Positions 17,160 through 24,250 of a stretch of DNA of 24,250 nucleotides are shown here, piece by piece. Source of the DNA: Gnetum montanum. Taxonomy: Eukaryota; Streptophyta; Gnetopsida; Gnetales; Gnetaceae. Each line of letters starts with the position of its first letter. Within the stretch, counting starts at the first letter, position 1. The notes beneath the pieces are model-generated. The model worked only from the letters and a program-made list of their open reading frames with translations. It did not search any database and was not told the DNA's origin. Location: positions 315,809 to 340,058 of the forward strand of contig MNCI01022307.1 of NCBI GenBank assembly GCA_015680685.1, given 5' to 3'. The translations under genes were made by a program, and so were the position numbers.

Positions 17160-19014
17160 CTTTATGGATAAGGCAACCTTTGGGGTGTTTGCTGTTGTGC
17201 CAAGCAAGGGTTCAATGCGTACACCCTAGACTCTTGAAGATGCAACACCATAGGACAACATTGCTTAGGATGTTCATATTGGCATATGCCACATTCATCA
17301 TCCTCCTCAGTGTCAGAGTCTACAACTTGCTCTGCTACAACAACCTTGCCCTTACCCTTATGTTGGGCATATTCAACTTCCTTCTTCCTACACCGATCAT
17401 GATCATTACCTTGTCCTCTGGACTCCTTTGCGATTTTCAACACGCTTTGGACCCTTTCGTCCAAAGAGTCCCACATCTTATCCACCTTTGCCAAAATTTC
17501 AGATGCAAACTTTTGTAACGACAAGGTTTTTCGGTTTACCGCTGCTTCCAGTGATGATTCTTCTTCCTCATCACAAAAATGGACTTTTCTTTTCCTAAGG
17601 GACGGATCTCGATTCAATTCTTCTGTACTCTCCTTTTTTCTAAGTTCTCCTTCCTCCTTGGCCACCTATTCAATGAGGTGTTGCAATTGATGGGACCTTA
17701 GCTCTGACAGTCGTCCTTGGGAGTACACGCCAAGGGTCTTTTGTGTTTCAAAACAGAGCCCATCAATGATGTGGAAAAGCTGTGCCTGCTAAGAGTAACC
17801 ATGACCAAGACACCGATGTAACAATGAGTAGTACCTGCTCATGATGGCATCCAAGGGTTCATGATTCCCTTGTTTTCAGCCTTGGATCTGCTATCTCAGA
17901 TTTGCCACTCTGGAGTATGTTTGATACTTGTCATTGAAAATTTCAAGCATCATACTCCATCTTCTGATTGATTCCGGCTCTAAGAACTAGTACCAACTTT
18001 CAGCTTCTTTGATAAGTGTGCAAGGGAACAGCTTTAGCTTCTGCCAATCATTATCAATGTTTTGTAGGGTGTAGGCATCATGGAATGCCTGCAGGTGAGT
18101 CTGCGGATCACAGTTGTATCCCCCTTCAAATCTGGGGATGTTGTTCATATCAACGCACTTGATCTGGCTATCCTTCATGTGCCTACTAGGGATTTGAACT
18201 ACCTCAGCAATCTAAAGCATACTCCGAGTAGCCAACAACAACTCATCTGAATCATAGTCCTACTAAGGACCATGATGTTTATGACAATTCTGGTTATCTC
18301 TCCTTTCATGTTAGCGAGCATCACGCGATTGCTCATGCACTTCCTCACATTGTCCCTTCCGAACCTTTTTGCCACCGTCCTTTCGCTTCCTCCTACCTTG
18401 GTTATGATCAAAGCCTGAGTTGGATGAAGGAGAAGGAGAGCGAGAGGATGGAGAAGAAGGAGATGGATCTCTCCCTCTACCCTGATGATGGTCCAGATCG
18501 TCCCATTCATCTTTGCTATGTGACCCTCCATCCCCTTGGGGATCGTGGCCACCTAGATGCTTGGACTGAATCATGGATTGGAGGACCTGCTACTCGAGGG
18601 GAAGTTCAGTTGAGTGGGTGTCATGAAAGATGGGATTCCCATTGTCTTGCAACCCTTGCAAGAATAAGGGGTTGCTGAATTGTTTCCCATTTAGCTCTTC
18701 ATATCTGTCTGCCTGCTGTTGATCTCTTGCTCATTGAGCTTCAGTGGGACGATAGTCCTGGTAGTCATGGTCCTCCATGACATACCCTACTCTAAGGTCC
18801 TAGATGCCCAATCTGCCAAGATTGTGAAATAACATCACAAGAGCCGATCGGTCGGGGGGTGTACAATATTTCCCTCCATGTCCCACCATCGTAGATGCTC
18901 ATCCTGATATAGGATGAATGTGAAATCAGGGATGTACTCATTGGGATGCTTGTACACCACCTGACACTCCTGTGGTACCAGTGGGGTGGATATCTCCCTT
19001 CTACGAGAAGACAT
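17160..19014 (-). pseudogene. gag: gag region (capsid and nucleocapsid)
   Basis: The N-terminal piece (19014-18860) contains WWDMEGNIVHPP. After a one-base shift follow an acidic and Ser/Arg-rich stretch (SPSSPSSRSPSPSS, about 18440) and a basic patch. The retrotransposon-gag core is clear at 18178-17930: HLQAFHDAYTLQ, LKLFPCTLIKEAESWY, then SIRRWSMMLEIFNDKYQ. An acidic/basic segment follows (17665-17300). A zinc knuckle, CGICQYEHPKQCC (C-x2-C-x3-H-x4-C), lies near 17290-17250. This spacing is like that of Athila/Tat-type gag proteins. The core is split by several stops. Confidence 0.8.
18854..18859 (-). other. One-base deletion in a C run (gag frameshift)
   Basis: NIVHPP in one frame continues as DRSALVMLFHNLGR in the next if a C is added to this run of six. 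Confidence 0.55.
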
Positions 19015-19162
19015 ATTGGATGTTAGATGGTCCATGTAATCGATGTACCTTACTACTAATTTTAATCTGCCTAGCGTGCATAAATATTTCTATCCTGGGT
19101 CCGTTCCAACGACTTGAATGATAATTTCACTAAGGTTAGATGATGCACGTAAGACTTAACAG

Positions 19163-19181
19163 TCCCTAGTAACGATGTCAA
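19163..19181 (-). promoter_or_regulatory. Primer binding site, decayed tRNA-Asp type
   Basis: Directly inside the 5' LTR the minus strand reads TTGACATCGTTACTAGGGA. The tRNA-Asp-type site common in plant Ty3/gypsy elements is TTGGCGCCGTTGCCGGGGA, from memory. The two differ at 6 of 19 positions, all G-to-A or C-to-T. Position and pattern fit a mutated primer site for minus-strand DNA synthesis. Confidence 0.7.
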
Positions 19182-20095
19182 TGATGAGCAGCTAGGCACC
19201 CCTACACCCAACCATGTGAATCACAGGCATTCACATGCGACTCGGTCAAATTCCGTAGATTGTAAGCACTTGACATACACCAGACCCTAACCAGTGAAAC
19301 CCTTGGGTTAGAACGATCACTGTCTTCCTAATCTCACTTGTGATGTTCTAATTATGATGGTTAAGTGAGATTAAGGATAATGATTTTTATATCTTTTTTC
19401 ATATCTTTTGGCAGCTAATTAAAGTACGAAGAGTAAGGAATAAACTATTATCTAATCTCTAATTATCCTAACTTGTATTCTAACTATTCCTAGCATAAGC
19501 ATCTGGTCCCATCTTCCGAACACGTTCTTAGCATCTCCTAACAATTCTGGGTGATCAGATGTTAAGCGTCATTGGGCTTACCAAGTGTTTGATTTACATT
19601 CAAGATGGTCGTACTTATGGCCTTTACGAACTACGAATAAGCGATAGCGATCAAGATAACAATAGTAGAAACTTAAGTAATTAGCAAGTAACTAATAAAG
19701 CATAAACATCTTAAACTATTGAATGCATAAAATATAAGTCCAAATGCTACAAGGAATGCTTGAATAGTTCATCTTTATTGCCGTCACGCCAATGGGCTCA
19801 GATACATCAATGCTCGAATAAAGAGCCGATCACTTTTATTACACCTATTGCGGGCACTTAGGAAATATTCTATCTTCTATAGGAACAAACTACAAGAGCT
19901 TCACTACAACTAACTGAAAAGATGCCTAAATGAGATGAAAGGTTCTCTTATTTATAGGCCGAGATAGGCGGCTGCGTAAACGGGGCCACGTCGACGTAGG
20001 GAGGCTACGTCAACAGGCCCGCATCGACGTGGACGCGTATACGAGGCTCCATATACACGGCCCAGTCGACGCATTTACTTAATGACACTTCATCA
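19182..20095 (-). repeat. 5' LTR (family A) of the 13.1-kb element
   Basis: This is the pair of 7000-7899 with short indels. In the element's orientation it starts TGATGAAGTG and ends GCTCATCA. U3 (20095 down to about 19957) contains GTCGACG-type palindromes, then TATAAATA. The R-like part has CGGCTCTTTATTCGAGC (within 19812-19833) and ACGGCAATAAAGATGAACT (19784-19766), an intact poly(A)-like core. Confidence 0.92.
19949..19956 (-). promoter_or_regulatory. TATA box of the 5' LTR
   Basis: TATAAATA on the minus strand, 139 bases inside the LTR terminus, preceded by the GTCGAC-motif U3. This would start the genomic RNA. Confidence 0.65.
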
Positions 20096-20100
20096 ATGAG
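20096..20100. repeat. Target site duplication ATGAG (right copy)
   Basis: Exact match to 6995-6999 across the 13.1-kb element. Confidence 0.9.
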
Positions 20101-20110
20101 CATTGAGGCT

Positions 20111-21178
20111 TAATGAGTAGGAGGCACCCCTTACACCCAGCCATACAAATCACAAGTGTTACGCATAATCCAATTGAATTTCATGGATAAGACTAGTTGT
20201 GGCATCTAGATCATTATGCCTTGATTGCAATTTGCTATCTTCCCACTTGGACTAGTGGTAGCTTTGTCATGTATGGTTTAGTCCATAGTGAGGCATATGA
20301 TTCTTAATGTTGTTTTAGCCTTATGCTACTCCTAACGACAATAAAGAAATCAATTATTTAAACTAATTAACAATGGAAAGTAAAGTCTAAACTAGCCTAT
20401 GAGTGATGAGTGTCCATTTCCAGCTTGCCATACATGTCCTGAACCCATGTATCCACTACTGAGATTACCATGCGCTACATTACTGGGTGAACCGAACAAT
20501 AACACTACTAGGATTACCAAGCAAATACGTGTTTATGCTTGAAGCTAGTTGTGCTCATTCAACCAATTAGTTAATGTGCATGGAAATGAAAATATTAAGA
20601 ACATGAAATGTAAATATTAACTAAGTACATGGAATATAAATTGCATGGAAAGTAAATTTAATCTAAGTCAATGTGTTGCAATGAATAAGAATCAATCTTG
20701 ATCTTATTGTCGTTCATGGAATGTGTCTAGGTACATTGCCACTTGAATAAGACTTTGTACAATGGACTCAGATCCACATTGTGAGCACTCACTGATTGTT
20801 CTCTAAGACTATGGAATAAATCTACAAGAGTTCAGCTACTCTATTGACAAAATAATGCCAATACACAATGGGAGCATGTGTATTTATAAGCAAAAATAGA
20901 CATTACATTGATGGATATGTGTCAACGCATCATTGCATGCGTTGACAGGTATGCATCGACGAGTACACGTTGACGAGATCACGTCGACAAGTATGCATCA
21001 ACGAGTACATGTTGACATGGCTATGTCAAGGTAGTTACATTGAAGCAATTGTGTTGAAGGGGTTACGTCAAGGTAGTTGCATTGAAGCAACTACATCAAA
21101 GTAGTTGGGTCAAGGTAACTCCATTTAAGTAGTTGTGTTGACACAATCCTGTCAATGCAGCCAATCGATGCTTCATCA
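20111..21178 (-). mobile_element. Old solo LTR related to family A (family C)
   Basis: On the plus strand it begins TAATGAGTAGGAGGCACC, alignable to TGATGAGCAGCTAGGCACC of family A, and ends CTTCATCA exactly as that family does. The first G of TG is now A. The flanking pentamers are AGGCT (20106-20110) and AGACT (21179-21183), one transition apart, consistent with an old target duplication. There is no internal region or second LTR. U3 (about 20890-21178) is longer and filled with GTTGACG/GTCGACG-like motifs; TATAAATA (minus strand) lies at 20881-20888. It is much more decayed than family A here. Confidence 0.75.
20905..21165 (-). repeat. U3 array of GTCGAC/GTTGAC-type motifs
   Basis: About a dozen hexamers of the GTCGAC type or its CpG-decayed forms (GTTGAC, GTCAAC, and TTGAAG or GTCAAG in the degraded half) recur every 13-20 bases with spacers such as AGTACA and AGTATGCA. 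The half nearest the TATA box is better preserved. Confidence 0.6.
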
Positions 21179-21204
21179 AGACTCCAAGTGATGATCCATT
21201 TTAT

Positions 21205-21290
21205 TAATAATGAGATGCTAGCCTAGTGGTAAGACTCTTGATTTGAATAATCCAAGTTATGGGTTTGATTCTAATGAGCAGTGTTGCATT
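21205..21290 (+). repeat. tRNA-like (SINE-like) remnant
   Basis: TAGCCTAGTGGTAAG (21219-21233) is a good A-box/D-arm. GGGTTTGATTC (21261-21271) is a B-box-like T-arm. Spacing of about 42 bases suits a tRNA-derived promoter. The acceptor ends do not pair convincingly, so a functional tRNA gene is unlikely. Confidence 0.5.
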
Positions 21291-21359
21291 ATAAAGTTCT
21301 AATTATACTATATTTCTTGGGGTGTAACTATATTACAATTATTTTAAGGTTCCAACATT

Positions 21360-21412
21360 TCCCACCCCCTCCTCCTTCCCACTACCCTGGCTCACCCCCC
21401 TTGCCTTCATCC
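21360..21412 (-). other. G-rich tract (plus strand C/T-rich)
   Basis: The plus strand is almost all C and T with a few A and G. The minus strand has several G runs of three or more within about 50 bases (for example GGAGGAGGGGGTGGG), so a G-quadruplex is possible. Confidence 0.5.
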
Positions 21413-21454
21413 CCTGATAAGCCATTCTATTATGCTCATAAGCTAGGATCATAG

Positions 21455-21535
21455 TAAGTGCTAGACTTTGAACTCAATACCTTCAAGTACAATATTATGT
21501 GATTTAAGCACTTGACTAACCACTGCTACTCCCTA
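21455..21535 (-). repeat. tRNA-like (SINE-like) remnant, minus strand
   Basis: On the minus strand TAGCAGTGGTTAGTCAAGTG (21529-21510) resembles an A-box. GAGTTCAAAGTC (21475-21464) resembles a B-box. Same general layout as the two plus-strand remnants. Confidence 0.4.
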
Positions 21536-22079
21536 ATAAACTACCTATTAATAATACTAGAACTAGAAACTAGAAATTTTTATTATGTCTAGGAAATTAC
21601 AAAGGATTTTTTCAATGGTTAGAAAGCCTTAACATATTTTTGAAGAAAGTTAAAAATATCATTAATGTAATGCCCCAAGTAGATAGGGTAAATTTGAAAG
21701 AAAATAATTAGTATATTATAATTAATAGTATAATTCATTTGAATGTGAGCCAAAGATGGGCAAAATAAAAAAAATATGTTCTTCATCTTCTATGCTTTGT
21801 TTGCATAGTCTATAAATACACTATTCTCTTGGTAAATTAACCCCACAACTTGTCTCAATAAGGAGATGATGAGAGATCATTCTTTCTATAGCAATTTGAT
21901 TCCTTAAATGAATAGGAATAACTGAGAATAGATACATTTGAGTACTAGATAACAAACATCATCTAACAAAATGTAAATAAAAATATTTTTTTCCTACTGT
22001 GTTCAACCAAACTTTAGTCAAGACTTTTTATTTTCGTCTTTTGGAAGAGCCTTTTGTTTAAAAGAAGATCCTCTATTAC
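21536..22079. other. AT-rich stretch
   Basis: Contains TGTAATGCCCC at 21666, resembling the TGTAACACCCC start of the 2.35-kb LTR, but no matching end was found. The rest may be the 3' part of the neighbouring minus-strand LINE. No frame could be assigned. Confidence 0.35.
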
Positions 22080-22570
22080 AATATTCCATGATTGAAGCCA
22101 TAATTTTCCTTAGAATTTTCTTATATAGCATTCATCCATTATCTCCTTAGCATAATTGACTTCCTCCATATGACTTAACTTTTGAGTATAAACAATAAAT
22201 TGACAAAGGGCTTTAACTTCAAAGAAGCAAATTTGCTTCTAAAAGTAAGATATTATAAGTCTACATTTTCATTTGAAATTCACATACAAGAAACTATGTT
22301 TGAACATGCTCTAATTTTTTTCCAATTATGTAGGGAAAGAAAAGGTCCCCATGCAACACACCCATATAATAATACAAGTTAGATAATACTATTAAAAAGT
22401 TTCCTTCTCATCTCCCATGCTAAAATTTGTTTCTGACTACAATTATTTCTTAGAGTAAATAGAGCATGCATGCCACTTGAAACCCTTTAAGTAATAAGGG
22501 TATTCCAACTATAATTACTGGAAAATTCTACTCCCAAATGCTTTATGATAACTTGTACATTAGACATCAT
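22080..22570 (-). pseudogene. LINE ORF2 remnant (RT thumb and downstream region), second type
   Basis: On the minus strand, with few stops, the region reads IKHLGVEFSSNYSW (22550-22505), RVSSGMHALFTLRNN, QKQILAWEMRRKLFNSII, VLLYGCVAWG (about 22375-22346), then WKKIRACSN (about 22325-22300) and a weaker tail to about 22080. The series KYLGxxFSSNxxW, ALFxLxNxC, LYGCxVWG, WxxI is the conserved region after the RT palm in a class of plant LINEs. It differs from the LINE at 3190-6450, so two LINE types are present. Stops are one transition from Gln codons. Inactive. Confidence 0.7.
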
Positions 22571-23548
22571 ATCAAAAGTTACATACCTTACCAACAAGCT
22601 AGGTGATCAAGTTACAAGGACTACTAAGGCTCTTATTGGATGTGATGCTTTAAGTTTGTTGTTTGTGGCATATAAGATAAGATAAGAAAAGGATAGACAT
22701 TATGATAAAAATTAGTGAATAATATAAAATAAATCATGTAGCTAGAAACCCTTTAAAAACTAAATCTAATTGATTATATTATAACCAATTTTTATGGTCC
22801 ACAAAACCATACTAAACATATGGAATTCCTTTGATCCATTATTAGATCATCAATGATTAATGCCCCCTCGGTTATTATGGTGGACTTTAACCAACATGTT
22901 TATCTCATAAGAAAAGTAGTTTAGAAAAGTAGAAGTAATGAATACATCACCTAATCCAATCTAAACATTTCTCAAATATTTGTGTGTCTTTTCCATGAAC
23001 TTTGGTATGCTTTGCATGAGTTAGGCTATGTTTGGAAATGTTTTGGTAAGTTCAAGATATTCTATTGTCAATGGGGGCTTATTTGGAGGTGTTTTAACAA
23101 TTCTAGTTTCAATCAAGATGTCTCTCAAAATGTCCTAAGAATCCTAGATGTCTTCCAAAATGTCTTCAATAGTTAAGACCTCTTAGATGTCAAAGACATC
23201 TTGGCAATGAATAAGAAAATTTCAAGGGCAAATTTTAACCATCATGAATTTAAATTTAAAACATCGAAGAAAGAAGAAATGCCATCAAAAAGAGGAATAA
23301 ACTAACATTAAAATATTCAACTTAGGTGTCAAGTTTGGGAGAGGAAGTTCAAAAGTCATTTAATCAAGGAGACTTAAACTCATCTTGAGCACTCTTATTG
23401 TAAACCATATTTGGCCATTGTGTGAGTGTGAGGAAGTCTTTCTGGTATGGCTTTGAGCCTTGTGTGTTGAGGGAGTGGTGTGTTGAGGGAGTCTTTTCTT
23501 TTATTATTTCATTGTGAATTCTTGATTGAGGGATTAGACATCAATTAG
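22571..23548. other. AT-rich stretch without assignable genes
   Basis: Only short chance frames (for example 22982-23176, plus strand). It may include decayed LINE sequence. GTGTGTTGAGGGAGT-type direct repeats occur near 23460-23490. Confidence 0.45.
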
Positions 23549-23731
23549 GGATTGATGAGGCTAAATCCTTAGCAAGAAGAAGTTTAAAAGTGTAAAAATT
23601 TACTTAATAATAATGGCTATATCAATGTGGACCTTTATGATAGTAAATTACCTTGGTCTAATAGAAGGAAAGACATCAACCTTTTGTGGACTATAATTGA
23701 TAGATTCACCATAAAAAATAGTCTTGTTGAT
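23549..23731 (+). pseudogene. LINE endonuclease fragment, truncated by an LTR
   Basis: In one plus-strand frame the codons read GLMRLNP, KCKNLLNNNGYINVDLYDSK, LPWSNRRKDINLLWTIIDRF. This matches the end of the LINE apurinic-type endonuclease domain (GGxxP ... FxxFIxxxxLxDL ... FTWSNRR ... xLDRF). Two stops occur near its start. The frame is cut at 23731 by the LTR that starts at 23732. The rest of this LINE should lie right of the window. Confidence 0.55.
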
Positions 23732-24250
23732 TGATGAGACGCGACATGCACTGAGCCGCGATATCGCGGCCGCCGTGATATCGCATCCCATGCAATATCG
23801 CGTACGCGATATTGCGTCTTCCCCTGCGATATCGTGTACGCAATATCACGGTCCGCCGCCATATCTATAAATAAAAGGTGGCACTCCCTTCATTTCCAAA
23901 TCCTGGCTAGAAGTAGCGAAGCTCTGGCAGATTGATCACTCCAGAGTTAGAATTTTTCCCATGTGCCCACAGTAGGAGTCCTAGAGTGAACGGCTCTTTA
24001 TTCGAGCAGCTTGTAACCTGAACCCAAGTTGTGTACGGCAATAAAGACGAACTTGATTGGATAAACCTTATAGTACATGGTTTTATTATTGTTTATTTAC
24101 TGCTTTCCTAGTGCGCACAAGTACGACTTGATTACGAGCGTCTACGGACATGTACGGCTAGTCAAGGAACAGGCTGCTTGTCGCAACGCATGAGTATGAC
24201 TTGATTACGAGAATTGGCTGCTTGGTAACCCAGTAGCGTATTCCAGGATT
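23732..24250 (+). repeat. LTR of family B, 5' part (runs off the window)
   Basis: Starts TGATGAGACGCGAC and matches the LTR at 46-1116 for its whole visible length, with scattered differences. Palindrome-rich U3 (to about 23855) is followed by an intact TATAAATA at 23866-23873. The AATAAA core appears near 24042. No polypurine tract precedes it, and the upstream DNA is a LINE, so it is either a 5' LTR of a second copy or a solo LTR. The preceding pentamer TTGAT would be the target duplication. Confidence 0.88.
23866..23873 (+). promoter_or_regulatory. TATA box of family B LTR
   Basis: TATAAATA, 134 bases into the LTR, right after the palindrome array. The left-hand copy has the mutated form TATAACTA at 163-170. 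Confidence 0.65.

Larger units (their letters stand above)
12853..19014 (-). pseudogene. gag-pol: gag-pol polyprotein, originally a single ORF of about 2050 codons
   Basis: The likely start is the ATG at 19014-19012 (MSSRRREISTP); the end is the TGA at 12855-12853. Order: gag with zinc knuckle, Pro-rich linker, protease, RT, RNase H, integrase, then a GPY-type C-terminal module. Three one-base deletions break the frame: in a C run at 18854-18859, in a C run at 16930-16934 (gag to protease), and at about 15485-15489 (just before the RT core). Restoring each phase gives continuous family-like sequence, so there was no programmed gag/pol shift. Many in-frame stops are one transition from Gln, Arg or Trp codons. 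The polyprotein would have formed virus-like particles, copied the RNA and integrated the DNA. It is dead here. Confidence 0.88.
7000..20095 (-). mobile_element. Complete degenerate Ty3/gypsy LTR retrotransposon (Athila/Tat-like), 13.1 kb
   Basis: The element is bounded by two direct LTRs (7000-7899 and 19182-20095) with TG...CA ends and an identical ATGAG duplication on both sides. Reading on the minus strand, the order is 5' LTR, primer site, gag, protease, RT, RNase H, integrase, spacer, a second open reading frame, polypurine tract, 3' LTR. The order RT-RNase H-integrase and the FMDD RT motif place it in Ty3/gypsy; RT context and the tRNA-Asp-like primer site point to the Athila/Tat side. 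LTRs differ at roughly one base in ten by eye, so insertion is old. No protein is intact. About 5 kb between pol and the 3' LTR is more than a standard element carries. Confidence 0.92.

Noticed and set aside
21666-21690. TGTAATGCCCC as the start of another 2.35-kb-type LTR
   Set aside because: No matching end, no target duplication, and downstream sequence does not resemble 3421 onward.
22982-23176. 64-codon plus-strand open frame
   Set aside because: No recognised motif and no support from neighbours; chance frame.

Overview
This window looks like intergenic repeat sequence from a land plant with a large genome. I see no host gene. It is AT-rich, almost every coding trace is broken by stops or frameshifts, and the content is nested LTR retrotransposons plus LINE and tRNA-derived remnants. 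Most broken codons and lost sites are explained by C-to-T or G-to-A changes, the usual decay of methylated, silenced plant DNA. A gymnosperm such as a conifer fits this style, but that is inference from general character, not from a diagnostic gene.

Layout, left to right: (1) 1-1116 is the very 3' end of a plus-strand Ty3/gypsy-like element plus its complete 3' LTR. (2) 1117-1857 is AT-rich with nothing recognisable. (3) About 3190-6450 is a dead LINE on the minus strand, split by a 2.3-kb solo LTR at about 3420-5770; the LINE may run further down towards 1860. (4) 6880-6940 is a tRNA-like (SINE-like) remnant. (5) 7000-20095 is a complete 13.1-kb minus-strand Ty3/gypsy element with two LTRs, a perfect 5-bp target duplication (ATGAG), a decayed tRNA-Asp-type primer site, a purine tract, a dead gag-pol, and about 5 kb of extra DNA between pol and the 3' LTR. 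(6) 20111-21178 is an old solo LTR of a related family. (7) 21200-21535 holds two more tRNA-like remnants. (8) 22080-22570 is a second LINE reverse-transcriptase remnant on the minus strand. (9) 23549-23731 is a LINE endonuclease fragment on the plus strand, cut by (10) another copy of the left-hand LTR, starting at 23732 and running off the window.

The most interesting object is the 13.1-kb element. Its gag-pol was one polyprotein (gag with zinc knuckle, protease, RT with FMDD, RNase H, integrase with D-D-35-E), typical of the Athila/Tat side of plant Ty3/gypsy. Downstream is a second reading frame of about 925 codons (10926-8151) that I cannot assign to a known family; its C-terminal two thirds looks coiled-coil. 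It is preceded by a TATA-like, U3-like promoter region and a splice-acceptor-like sequence at its ATG. A 13-base copy of the element's own polypurine-tract region lies at the end of pol, just where the extra module begins. This suggests that the module was gained between an old and a new polypurine tract and may have had its own expression signals.

Two cross-family patterns also stand out. The LTRs carry arrays of short palindromes (in U3 for three families), each with its own sequence. Two otherwise different LTR families share a conserved poly(A)-signal core and a hairpin just upstream of the polypurine tract.
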